DNA of 49,240 nucleotides from Chromera velia (taxonomy: Eukaryota; Sar; Chromeraceae), in NCBI GenBank assembly GCA_018398765.1, contig JAHBMJ010001769.1, forward strand, positions 45,468-94,707, given 5' to 3'. Position numbers and translations under genes: made by a program. Of this stretch, positions 1 to 10,500 are shown piece by piece (position 1 is the stretch's first letter; each line of letters starts with the position of its first letter). The notes below the pieces were generated by a model that did not search any database, had not been told where the DNA came from, and saw nothing but the letters and a program-made list of their open reading frames with translations.

Positions 1-2350
1 CGCTGCCCCTCCAAAACAATTGCATGGAGGTCTCCTTTATTGGAGTGGGGGGGGCAGTTCACAGGGATCCAACCAATCTCTCCTCTCAGATGACGTGGAA
101 TCTGAAGCGAGATCCACCCTGCCTGGGTGTCATCTCTATCAACGCACATCGAAAAGTGCAGGGTCGCATCATTCTCGTTGATGACCTCCTGCATGCAAGA
201 AGAAAGGAAAGAAGAAGAAACGCATGAAAATATTGTCAAATGGAAGGACAAAGGGGGGATGCTAAAGGAAACCAGAAAACAAACAAAAAGATAAAACAAG
301 TTTCCAGGGACAACTGATACTCTTGGGATTGAAAGAACATAATCACAACAACAGAGCATTTAGAAATGACGGGATAGTACATCCGGGGTCCGATCTGACA
401 GACCTGGTAAACGTCCCACAAATGGTCTATCTCCTTCCCCTTCAGATTCTCGTTCTTGTGGAGACATGCCCCCAACACAATCTCCTCGCATTCCGCCAGG
501 TATCGCCAGGTCATGACACACCACCAAAGCAACAATGATAAACTGGGCTAGCTTGTCGTCTTCAAACGGATCCAATGGATCATATACTGTAACAAACTGC
601 TCCTCCTTCACCCTTCCAAACCAGAGCTTGAGCGTCTGGTAGTAGACCATTCCTTTCCTGTTCTTCGAGGCGTCAAGCAGCAAAGACAACGCATACACCC
701 CCCCCCCTCAGAGCAAGAGGAGGTTTGCTATTAAAAAGTGCAACCCCTCGCTCAAGTCTCTCTGCCACTTTCGCCTTGGTCATGTTAAACAAGTTGTCGA
801 CCGCACCCTCCATCTTTTTCTTAGACTGGTCGAAGTACTTTTTGTTCACAGCAACCAAGTCTGCAAGCAGCAGGTGAAATCGAAGGCACACAAGAATAAG
901 ATAAAAAAAAGAAGGAAAAAAAAAATATGAGACGGGAGGAAGACAAAACAAAACTTGAAAATGGAAATCAGATATGAAAATCGCCGGCCTAAAGAGAATT
1001 TTTGTGGGGGATAAAAGCAAGGATTGAGGAGAAAAGGAAAAAGAGATAAAAAAGGGAGGGAGGGCAAATGTCAGGAAGGGGCGACTGACTGTCTCGCAAC
1101 TCCTTTCAGACCCTGTCACCTCCTTCTGCACAGAGGACGTGCATACATGCACTCCACCGTTCTCCCAAGGGAGCATTCTTATGACCAAGCACCCGTGCTG
1201 TGAAACACTTTGCAAGATCAAGAAATGCCGTATTGTTGATGAGCCCCTTCATGTGCAGGTCACAGAAGTCGATCAGAAAGCGGTCCTGGGCGATGTAGCC
1301 TAAGCGGGTGTTCAGCTCAAGCATCCTTGTGTGGTCCTTCAGGAGTGTCACTCTCACTTTGAGTTTGGGCGGCTCGACAGAGTAGAAGGCATTGTCATAG
1401 CGACTCACGCTGCTGATAATATGCTTCACCTCCTTGTCGTGCAAGCTTTGTAGGTGAGCAATTTGATCTGCCCAAGCCTTGTCGCACCTTAACTTCAGGA
1501 GATCCTCGTGGTGAGTGAACTTGTACTTCTCTAACACCTCCTCCACCTCTCCAAAAAACAAAAGACTGTCCTTCTGCTTGTGCAGGGGGTTCTTGTCGGC
1601 CTTGACCTCCTGGAGCTCTTTACACTCAGATGAAAGATACCACTTCGTATGAGAAAGGGGGCCAGAGGAGAAGTTGAGGTGCACCTTCTCCTCCACAGGC
1701 ACAAAAGGGCAGTTCGCTGCGTAGATGGTGTCCTAAAAGTCCAGAACCCGGGGGTGGTTGTTGTACTGAAGCTGTTCCATGTTGAGCTTGGTAGAATATT
1801 TTTTCTTCAATTTGATGTATTTCACCTGCTCATCCAGATTCATCAGCTTCGTGTTCTTGGTAGCAAACATACAGAGCCTATAACACCTATCAGGTGGGCG
1901 GACAGGTTCAGGAGGAACTTGTTGATCTCCTCCCTCAGTCTGGTTCCCAGGCGGCGGAGGGCCAACTCGTCTAGGGTTGATTGTAGCTGCAGCTTTAGGC
2001 TTTTCCTGCTTGAAAAATGTACCGAGCCTCGTCTGTGTCTTGAAATTTTGTAGTGCAAGAAGGTGGCTCCTCTCATGAATGTGTTCCTCAACATCCCCCT
2101 TCTTGTTGGTGTAGTAGATCTCATACAGATTGTCAGTGCCCCTCAACAGAAACTGCTTGCCATAAGGCTTGCAGCTTGCCTCCACACGTTTCTGGCCCTT
2201 ATACATGACGATTTTGAGGGTGATCTTGTTCTTTGACAGAAGCTCTTGATCCTCTGCAGAAAGCTGGATCTGTGGGTCTGACATGCCAGTTTTTACCTTT
2301 TTCTTAGGAGGTTCTTCCCCGCCATTTCGAGAATCACCAGGCAATGCCAT
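1..2350 (-). CDS. Unrecognised protein gene, partial, interrupted
   Basis: I do not recognise the family. The gene starts at the ATG at 2350 and has at least four exons: 2350-1120, 860-404 and 188 to beyond the left edge, with acceptors TTGCAG and ATGCAG and donors GTGACA (1119) and GTCTGT (403). Phases agree at both introns. The N-terminus carries a basic PPKKKVK stretch that could be a nuclear signal; the rest looks globular and helical. Three interruptions are visible. An in-frame TAG lies at 1733-1735 with good coding on both sides. A frame change lies in the 10-base C run at 698-707. A second frame change lies near 510-535. The TAG could be removed by a 93-nt intron (1825-1733, CAG|GTGAAA to TTTTAG), but that stretch lacks a pyrimidine tract and itself looks coding. 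Either this is a decaying gene or the assembly has indels; the homopolymer break favours sequencing error for at least one. Confidence 0.6.
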
Positions 2351-3187
2351 GTTTTCAAGTAAAAAAAAAACAACCACCTTAAGGGGACTCTGTCAGACAA
2401 TGCGCGAGACGGTTTGGGTGAGGCATGAACTACCAAACTCACCAGAAATTCCAATGCAGACCATACCAGACAAAGAAAGAATGGGCAGGACAGACTAGGA
2501 CAACAAAGCTCCCGCCAACCCTGCAAGCAAGTGGAGTATGACAGTAAAGAACAGCTGGGCGATGAGCATGAGTCCATTGAGTTGATTGAAGTTTCATATT
2601 CTTTCAGCGTGACTTGGAGACGGCAATTGGAGACGGCAGAGTCGACCGCTCAAAACGAACCCCGGTTTTGTTGGGAGGTGAGGCCGCCACCGCAAAAACC
2701 CCCGGGGTTGTTTGATTTGGGCCCGCGAGCTCTGGACGCCGCCGCCAAAAACAGTAGGGAATCCAAATAGGACAAGGGGGGTGATCCCAAATGGCTTCTT
2801 CGGTCTGGTCTCGCTGCGTACACGTATGTGCACGCTATTGCATGCTGCAAGGTGCATGACGATGTCCAGCGATCGATGCGCGGACTCGAGCTCTGCATAT
2901 TTTAGGGTGTATGTGCGGCGGCGCCGTGGCGCGATGTCGGCGGCGGCGGAATGTATACGTAATTATATAAGTGCAGCGTATATATGCGGCGCCGCCGGCC
3001 CAATTAAGGGCCGGCCGGTATATTAATTAATATATGGCCCCGGAAAAAAATGTGGGGCACTTAAAGAAGTTAAATTGTACGAATAATTAATACAATCGAC
3101 CAGAGATCGTTCGCACGGAGCTGCTTCAAGTCTTCCTTTTCGATTTTGCAGCACGTCTGCTGTCTGATCCGAATTGCATGGCCTAGC
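2351..3187. other. Intergenic, upstream of two divergent genes
   Basis: There is no supportable gene here. The stretch 2930-3050 combines GC-rich blocks (GGCGCC, GGCCGG) with TATA-like AT runs and includes the inverted repeat GGCCC-AATTAA-GGGCC around 2999-3015. It is upstream of the minus-strand gene ending at 2350 and could hold regulatory DNA. Confidence 0.5.
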
Positions 3188-3385
3188 TCACTCGATTTCC
3201 TGCATGGCCTCTGGAAGCTCAAAGATGGAAACTAAGTGACCCACTGTAGAGGAAAGACAGTGAGCAATGACCGCCGTAAAGTGCTGACCAGAGATACACA
3301 ACGCTGTATTTTGCTGGACTGCCAATGTATGCTTCAGATATTTTTTGAGTGTTGCCTCTAAAAGCACTTTAGTCCAGCACGACAA
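3188..3385 (-). CDS. Short hypothetical ORF
   Basis: This is an open frame of 65 codons ending in TGA at 3188. The inferred peptide (LLEATLKKYLKHTLAV, then a Cys- and His-containing middle, then FELPEAMQEIE) is less repetitive than most chance frames nearby and could be a terminal exon. I found no convincing acceptor or upstream exon, and the frame begins at a TTG, so this may be chance. It lies in antisense orientation just upstream of the SH3 gene. Confidence 0.2.
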   Translation of the reverse strand: MSCWTKVLLEATLKKYLKHTLAVQQNTALCISGQHFTAVIAHCLSSTVGHLVSIFELPEAMQEIE

Positions 3386-3549
3386 GACCGACGATCAACC
3401 CCACACTGCTGAGTAAAGAGATACTACCCACTTGGGGGCCCACAGAGTCTCCCGTACCCGCGAAACAGAGTAGCTCGCGGTTTTTCCTGAAGAAACAGAG
3501 AGCAAAGCCCCACCGTCCTGAACTCGATTGATCGTTCAGACTGCCAAAA

Positions 3550-4487
3550 ATGGAGACCAAGAAAGAAGCCCAGGCACCCCCTTCTTTCCTCACCCGCATC
3601 AGGTGCAGGACAGCCAGTTTCTGGAGCCTCGCCCCCTGCCTCTCCTGCTGAAAATCCTTCTCAAGTCACAGCGGCAGGAGGTGAGACTGCCAGCCTCAAG
3701 CAGGAGGCAGACGTCCAGAAGAGCCCCGACTCTCCTGAAGACTCGCGAAAGCCCCCCAACAGGAAGGAGCGCCGAGCTATGAATGTAGGCCTCCCACCAG
3801 ATTCCAATACGATCTTTCTCCGGGAGTGCAAATGGGTCTCTCTTTCTGTTGTGTCTCCCTCACAGAGAGTCTCCTTGACTTCCTTCCTCTGTCTGCCTTC
3901 GGCCTTCTCTCTCGCTGCGTCTCTCGATGGCCGTCGCAGATAGAGAGAGAGAGCGGAACAGGGCGGTCTGTTGGCTCTTCAGACAGCAAAACGGGAATCT
4001 GCCTGCATGGCTGTCTCCTTCTTGCCTGCCGTGTCTGCAGAGGGCGGAAAAGCTGAACAGGCTCGAGAAACAAGTCTCTAACCCCGCCCACTTCCGACAA
4101 ATCGCTACAGGCTACGGGAGACTTGATGGTCGGTTGTTCTGTTCTGTAGGGAGCCTCTGCTGTTCTCCTCTTTTTTCCGTCGCCCCCCAACTCACGTTCC
4201 TCGCATGGCCTCCGAGCAAGCGGCAAGGCTTTGCTTTGTTCCTTTTGTTTGAGGCTGTCGGTACCGTCGTCTCCCCTTTTTTTCTTTTGACTCCTTGTCT
4301 TAACCTCCTGTTCCTTGAATTAACTTGCGCTGTGAGATGACAGCTGCATTCTGTCTGTTCCCTTGTGACAAGCTGGCTTGATGCGAAGCCCGCGCTGTGC
4401 GTCCTCGCCCCGTCTCCCCTCCCTCCTCTCTTTCTCTCTTTCTTTCTCTTTCTCTTGCTCTTGCTCTTGCTCTTGCTCTTGCTCTTG

Positions 4488-4542
<55 letters not shown>

Positions 4543-7132
4543 TGTGTGTGGTGTTTGGCTGGGTGTGTTCATTGCTGCACAAATTTTGCCTGGTCTGCTT
4601 TGCATTCTCTGGTATGATTCTCTTCCTCCGCATGCGCTGCCTGGTTCTTTCGTCTTTCTCTTTGCCTCTCTCTGTGCAGAATTCCGATGCGTCAGGACGG
4701 TCGCCCAAATTCCTTTCTCTTTGCCTCTCTCTCTGCAGAATTCCGATGCGTCAGGACGGTCGCCCAAATTCCTTTCTCTTTGCCTCTCTCTGTGCAGAAT
4801 TCCGATGCGTCAGGACGGTCGCCCAAATTTCTTTCTCTTTGCCTCTCTCTGTGCAGAATTCCGATGCGTCAGGACGGTCGCCCAAATTCCAGACAAAGAC
4901 GGTCGGTCTGTCGGTCGGTCGGCTGCTTGGTCAGGCACTTTCCTTCGACCCGCGTGCAGACATTCGATTTCCATCAGGGAGGGCCGGGGATGAAGGGAGG
5001 AAGGAGAAGCACGAAAAAGAAAAAGGCCTGGCGACAAGCTCAGCGGAGTTTGACTTCCTATCAAGAATTTAGATAGTGTGCGTTCTGTGATGCAAAACAT
5101 TCTTCTGCTTCGTTCGCCTTGCACCCGTTAATACGTATTTTCTTTTTGTCTGTCAAAGTCTGCCTAACTGAGGGGTCCTTTCTGTCTTTTCTGTCTGCTG
5201 CATACAGGAAGAAAAGGAATGAAAAGAAGGAAACCGAAAGTCTGTCTGTCTTGTCATATAATCTGTCCGTGAGAATGAAGAAAGAGAAAAAGGGAAAGAA
5301 CAGACGATATAGTCTGTCTGTCGGTTTCTCTTCATGCAGGTCGTTACCAGTGCTCCTGGCGGTTCATCTCGATTCCCCACGGCTTCCGGTACAAGACGCA
5401 GCCGGGGAAGGACAGCCGGACGTATGCGCTCGTTGCAAGAGACCACCACCAGGTCCAAGTGAGCTCCTTGAGCAGCAAGATCGACGTCCTCAAGGTCGGC
5501 AGGCAGGCGTTTGTTTTCATACAGAAAAATCTTTCTTCTTCAGAACAATTATTTTTTTCTGTATGAAAATAAGAGCAGCAAGATCGACGTCCTCAAGGTC
5601 GGCAGGCAGTTGCAGGCTTACTTGAATACGTTTCTTTTCACTCCTGAAGCTCTCCATGCCCCCGGCCAGTCGTTGGCACCCTTTCTTGTCCCGACTGATG
5701 ACTCACAAAGAGAGACAGACAGACACACACAGCTTCCCTCCCATGCACCGGTCTTGCCTGCCTGCCTGCTTACTGTATGCAGCGCCAGAACGAGCACCTC
5801 CGCACGAAGCTGCTCAGCGTGATGCACGAACTCTCCGCCTATCAGACAGTCGATTTCGACCTCCCCCCGGAGATCGACATTCCGTCTTCTGCCGCCGAGA
5901 GAGGAGGAGACTCAGGCGACTTGATGATGCTGCCCTCAACAGAGACTACCCCGGGGGGGCGCGGCATGCCCCCCCATGCTGGGTCCCTCTCCCCCGTCGC
6001 CACCGTGCAGTCGACCCCTGCCTACAGGCCCGGGGGCCCGCGCTCGTTCTCTCACTACGACGCGATGCGTGATCGGGAGAGTCAGTCTGCTGTCTCTGCC
6101 GCCCACTCTGCACAGGGCACGTTCTACATGACTGCCAGCGGAAGTGAGCCCCCCTACTCCTCCTCCTTCCACCCCCCGAACCCGAACCCGAACCCTTCCC
6201 AGCCCTCTACCGCAGCCTCAGCCACTGCCCCCTCCGCCCTGGCCTCCGGACCCATGCAGGCTCCACACATGCATCTGGGCCCCGGCGGCTTGAGGCACTC
6301 CTCCAAGAACCCCCCTCCCGGCATGCCCCCTGGAGAGGAGGAGTGGGACCTCAGACGCCCCTCCTCCGAGGCCTGGGCCTACGAGAGGGCAGAGAGGGGA
6401 GACAGAGAGAGGGCACAGGCACTCCGGCAGCACCTCCAGGCAGGAGGAGGACCCGGGCCTGCCCCCCCCACCTACGTGCCTCCAGTCGCCTACCCACCCC
6501 CTGACGCCCCCCCCGCTGCACCCACACAGCATATCCAGCCCCGCGAGGCAGACCTGCATCATCCCTTGCACTCTCACCCCCCTCATGCCGCCGAATTTGA
6601 AGGAGGCGCGGGGGCCGCTTCGTCGTGGCACCAATTCGGGGATGTCGGCGTGGCCCCTTCCCAGCAGCACCAGCCGCCCAACGTCCTCACAGGGGGACCC
6701 TCCACCATCTATCAGCAACAGCAGACCGCGCTGCAGCACGGCGGCGCCCCCACGTCGGCGGAGGATTTTGGGGTCGCGGCTCAAGCGTCCGCCTCCGCCC
6801 CTGCCGCCTATTCTCGGGGCGCCCTGGAGAGCGGCACGGAGGGCCCCGAGGGTCTCTACAAAGTCCTCGAGAGTCACGCGCCCGTGGAGGAAAAGGAACT
6901 CTCCCTGTATTCTGGTCAGTCAGTCTGTCTGTCTATCTATCGGCAAGTCTCAGGTATGCTCTGTCAGGCAGCCTCTTTCACTCTGTGTGTCTTTTTCCCA
7001 TGTGTCTTCTGCGTCTCGCCGACTTTTAAGCATGCGTTTGTTTGCTCATGTCTGCGTGTCGGAATGAATATTTACCTCTTGTGCGTGCGGATCAGCTGAT
7101 TTTCGTGTGCGTTTTTTTCGAAACTCCCTGTC

Positions 7133-7196
<64 letters not shown>

Positions 7197-7520
7197 TGCG
7201 TGTGTGTGCGAGTGCGTGTGTGTGTGCGTGCGTGCGTGCGAGTGCGTTGTGTGTGTGTGTGTGTGTGCGCGCGCGCGAGTGTGTGTGTGTGTGCGTGTGT
7301 GCGTGCGTGGTTGTGTGTATTTGTCCCCCTAGCGTCCCTGCCTGCAGGCGATGTCGTGGAGGTGACCCACAAGGATCCATGCGGGTGGTGCTGGGGTCGT
7401 GTGGTGACAGCGGCATCGCACGGGGGCGTGTCGGGCGGCCCTCTGCAGGCGCACAGGGAGAGGGAGGGGCAGTACGGCTGGTTCCCTTTCTTCATCATCC
7501 AGAAGATGCCCTTCCATTGA
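3550..7520 (+). CDS. Coiled-coil protein with C-terminal SH3 domain
   Basis: Five exons are inferred: 3550-3835, 4041-4128, 5340-5494, 5783-6914 and 7348-7520 (TGA). All junction phases agree, giving about 610 aa. Exon 1 needs a one-base correction in the C run near 3577-3581 to link the ATG ([10 protein letters not shown]) to the coding frame downstream, which argues for an assembly indel. The order is a disordered N-terminus, a basic helix ([11 protein letters not shown]), a globular stretch, and a heptad segment joined across intron 3 (SSKIDVLK then [10 protein letters not shown]). A proline/glutamine-rich linker of about 330 residues follows. The last 75 residues have SH3 hallmarks: an ALYDY-like start, LSLYSGDVVEV, the GWCWGR tryptophan pair and [10 protein letters not shown]3 domains bind proline-rich ligands, so a scaffold role is likely, possibly cytoskeletal. 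Alternatives for the middle region are open. Confidence 0.75.
4437..4555 (+). repeat. Compound microsatellite (CTCTTG)n(TC)n(TG)n
   Basis: In intron 2 of the SH3 gene, a run of TCTTGC hexamers passes into (TC)n and then (TG)n. The pyrimidine part lies upstream of several acceptor-like TGTGCAG sites. Confidence 0.9.
4654..4890 (+). repeat. 59-bp tandem array, four copies, acceptor in each
   Basis: The same unit starts at 4680, 4739, 4798 and 4857, an exact 59-bp spacing with only a few substitutions. Each unit ends in a pyrimidine-rich run followed by CTCTGTGCAG or CTCTCTGCAG, a good 3' splice site for this genome, and then AATTCCGATGCGTCAGG. The array lies inside intron 2 of the SH3 gene. 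Skipping it gives phase-consistent joining of 4128 to 5340, so I treat it as intronic rather than as a repeated exon. Confidence 0.95.
5470..5609 (+). repeat. 37-bp direct repeat flanking a hairpin insert
   Basis: The end of exon 3 plus its donor (5470-5506) is repeated identically at 5573-5609. The two copies flank a 66-bp AT-rich insert whose ends form an inverted repeat, TTTTCATACAGAAAAAT against ATTTTTTTCTGTATGAAAA. Each copy contains the CTCAAG|GTCGGC junction, so the intron contains a second exon-end and donor. Reading through the first donor soon meets a stop, so the first copy is the likely exon end. Confidence 0.9.
7127..7320 (+). repeat. Compound microsatellite (TGTC)n(TC)n(TG)n
   Basis: In intron 4 of the SH3 gene, TGTC repeats pass into TC and then into interrupted TG/CG repeats. 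Potentially Z-DNA-forming alternating purine-pyrimidine sequence fills about 130 bp. Confidence 0.9.
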
Positions 7521-10500
7521 TTCAGTTCGGGGGGGAGGGGGAATCGTTCGTTCGTTTGTTCATCCATTCTTTCTGTCTTTCTTTAAATCAGTGATTCATC
7601 CATGCAGTCGACTGATTGATGGATGAATGGATGATGGACCGCCCCCGGCTGAATTCATTGACTGACCGACTGAAGAGAAAAAATGAAGAAAGGAGGATGC
7701 AGGAGTCAGTCTGGGGTCGGTTGCGGGGCAAGTTGAGGTATGCGAATCGATGTTTCGATCTGTCTCCTTTTCGTTCGTTCGTTCGTTGGTTTCTTCATTC
7801 ACTCCTTCTTTTTCTTACTTGGTGGTGGGTGACTCTGAAAGAAAATTCGATAAATCGATCGATCAATTATTGGTGACGGAGCAATTTAATATCTTGGGGG
7901 GTGTTTCGTCTGTCTGAACTTTGGAACAAAGGAGAACAAAGAACCTAACTGACTTTGCCATTTCCTCACTCCTGCTCTTCCCTTGCTTTCTATCCTCTCT
8001 TTTTTCGTTCCGTTCCCCCCCTGAGTCCCCCCATCTTTCCGTAGCCGTGGAAGGTGGGAGGGACCATCAAATGGGCGAGTGGGCTGGGCTGGAGGCGGCA
8101 TTCATTCAATTTTTCTTTCAGACTGTCTGTCAGTCTGTCTGTTTGTGGGGGAGGAAGCAGAGCACCGTAGTGAGACTTCGTCCTTTCACCGACCGACGGG
8201 TGGCAGATCATGAAAGGAAAATAAAGAGAACGGAAGAAAAAGAACCAATCAAGCAGTCCAAAGAAGCGCCATCTAGAGGGGAGGGGGGGGGGCAATTAAT
8301 GCACGAAAAGCAGAAGAAAGAAAAAACACGGTAGGACAAGAAAAAGAAATTCGAGCACTACGAAGCAAAGAGGCTTCTACAGCTGGTCTGTCTGTCTGTC
8401 CATCTATTTGTCTCTGCTTTGCTTCATGTTGGCACATCAGTTGTCTATCCTGTCCCCTTTTTCGTATCTTTGCCAATCAATACTGTTTCATCCTTTCCTT
8501 TTCCCCCCTCTCCTTTTCTCTGCTCTCCCCTGTCTCCACACCCTAACTCATCTCTTTTTCTACTATCCCCTCCCCTATATACACACACTCTTCTGCTCTA
8601 GCTCCCTCCCGGCTGACTGCTGAAGTCTCTCTCATGATCTCGCGTGGGCGCATGAGAAAGAAAGTGGATACAGGAAGAGAAGGAATGAAGTCGGACAAAA
8701 GAATGAATCAATGAATGAAGAGAGGACGGACGTCTTGGAAGGAAGGAGGGAAGATCGAGTGCATGCATGCAGCCTTCTTTCTTTTGATTCCTCCTTCTTT
8801 CATCTCATGCACCCCTTTAATTTCCCTTTCCCCACCTCTTCCTGACCTGACCGTTCGTGTTTCCCCAGTGGCCCTCTCCTCTCCCCTCCCCTCCTTGATT
8901 GAAGAGACAGACATCCAGACTCTATCTGATGCTCACTCATGCTTCCTGGTGAAATGAAAGAAAGACGCCGTGTGCAAGCAAGACCGAGGGAGGCTCTCGA
9001 TCCACAAATGAATTGTTGAAGGGAGAATTAAGGGAAAGAAACAAACAAAGGAGGGGAAGGGAAGGGGTCCAGCCAGACACACGAACAGACACCGACTAAA
9101 GGAAAGGGCAGAGAGGAAGAGAATGGACGGAAAGAAGCACTCAAAGGCATAGATGGAAAGAGAAAATCTGCAACAAAGGATGAAATCTGTTGGCTGGAAG
9201 AAAATTGACGGCAAGAAGCTGACTGGATGAAGAAGTGCATACGTCTCTCTCTCTCTCTCTGTCTGTCTGCCTGCGTGCGTGTGTGTGCGTGAGTGGTGGG
9301 CACCAGCCTGGTGACAAGGAGAGGGCGGCAGATCTGCGGAGACATGCGGACATAGATGCAGAGAGTCGACAAAGAGGGAGAGAAAAAGACGGGGAGGATG
9401 GGAGAAAAGAGAAAAGGGAAAAGCTCTTGTCCCGTGAAAAAATGTCGTCCCTTTTTTGGGACATCTCTCTTGTTTCTTCTCGATCCGCTCCTTTCTTTTC
9501 TTCTCTTCTCTTCTTTCGACTTTGTGCGCCCTTGACCGGCAGCCCCCATTCTTTCTTCTTCGAGACATACACGCACACATACACGCGCATACAAACATGT
9601 TCACTCACTCGCTTTCTCTCTCTCGAACGTCCAGGGACGGAGGTCGGAGTTCCGGCGGAGAACAAAAATAAATGTGGAAGGAAGGCCGTATGAACGATCG
9701 AAAGAAGAACGCTCGAGAAAGCGAGAGGCGGGGAGGAAGCCAGGAGGCCGGAATCGGAAAGAACGAACATGCTGAAAGAAGATGGCATAGGAGTCAAGAA
9801 GAGAAAAGACGAAAAGTACTCGTGGATGGATGGATGCAGATGGGTGGGAGGGCGGAAAGAAATCGATCTATTCCATAACGCTGGGAATGTCACAGCAACA
9901 AGGGAAGGGCCAGACCTGACTGACTGATTGGAAAGGAAGAAAAAGAAGTGCAGCGAAGGAAAGGAGGGAGGAGGGCGAGAGAAGAGGAGAAAGAGCCTTG
10001 ATACATGGCGGGATGGGGTGAATGCCCTTTCCTTCCTTCCTTCCCTCTCTGTCTGTCCGGCTCTCCGTCTCATCAACCGTATGGCTTTGAAATCTTCCTT
10101 TCGAGGTGAAAAGGAGAGATCTGTAGAAGATTTGAAAGTTCTTTTGCCTCCTCGTCTGTCTGTCCGTCTGTCATCTTGTTTGTTTGACATTTGGCTGTCT
10201 ACCGCCCTCCTCGTTCAAAAGAACAAAAAGACGAAAAGCCAGTCAGTCCTTCACTTTTCCTTCCTTGCTTTCAATCATCATACAATCATTTGCCCTTCGG
10301 ACATTCATTCATTCCCTTTCTTGTTGAGTTGCTGAATTCACCGACATCTTGCACATTCACTCACTGCCCTGTTGTGAAAACGGCAAAAAAGAGGATTCTT
10401 TCCCTGCCTGAATCGAGGTGTGTGAGAGGAGGAGGAAACAAAAAAAAACAACGACAGGAGAAGGTTTTGAGTGAGTGAGTGAGTGAGTGAGTGAGTGAGT

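Noticed and set aside
4654..4890. Array considered as CRISPR
   Set aside because: The units are contiguous copies with no unique spacers, and the DNA is eukaryotic nuclear.
4680..4990. 59-bp repeats read as a protein repeat ([10 protein letters not shown] and similar)
   Set aside because: All three frames are open because 59 is not a multiple of three; joining exon 4128 to 5340 without this region is in phase.
9141..10190. Minus-strand frame of 349 codons in the gene desert
   Set aside because: Composition is biased by purine-rich plus-strand sequence, there is no domain or conserved-looking stretch, and several other frames are equally open.
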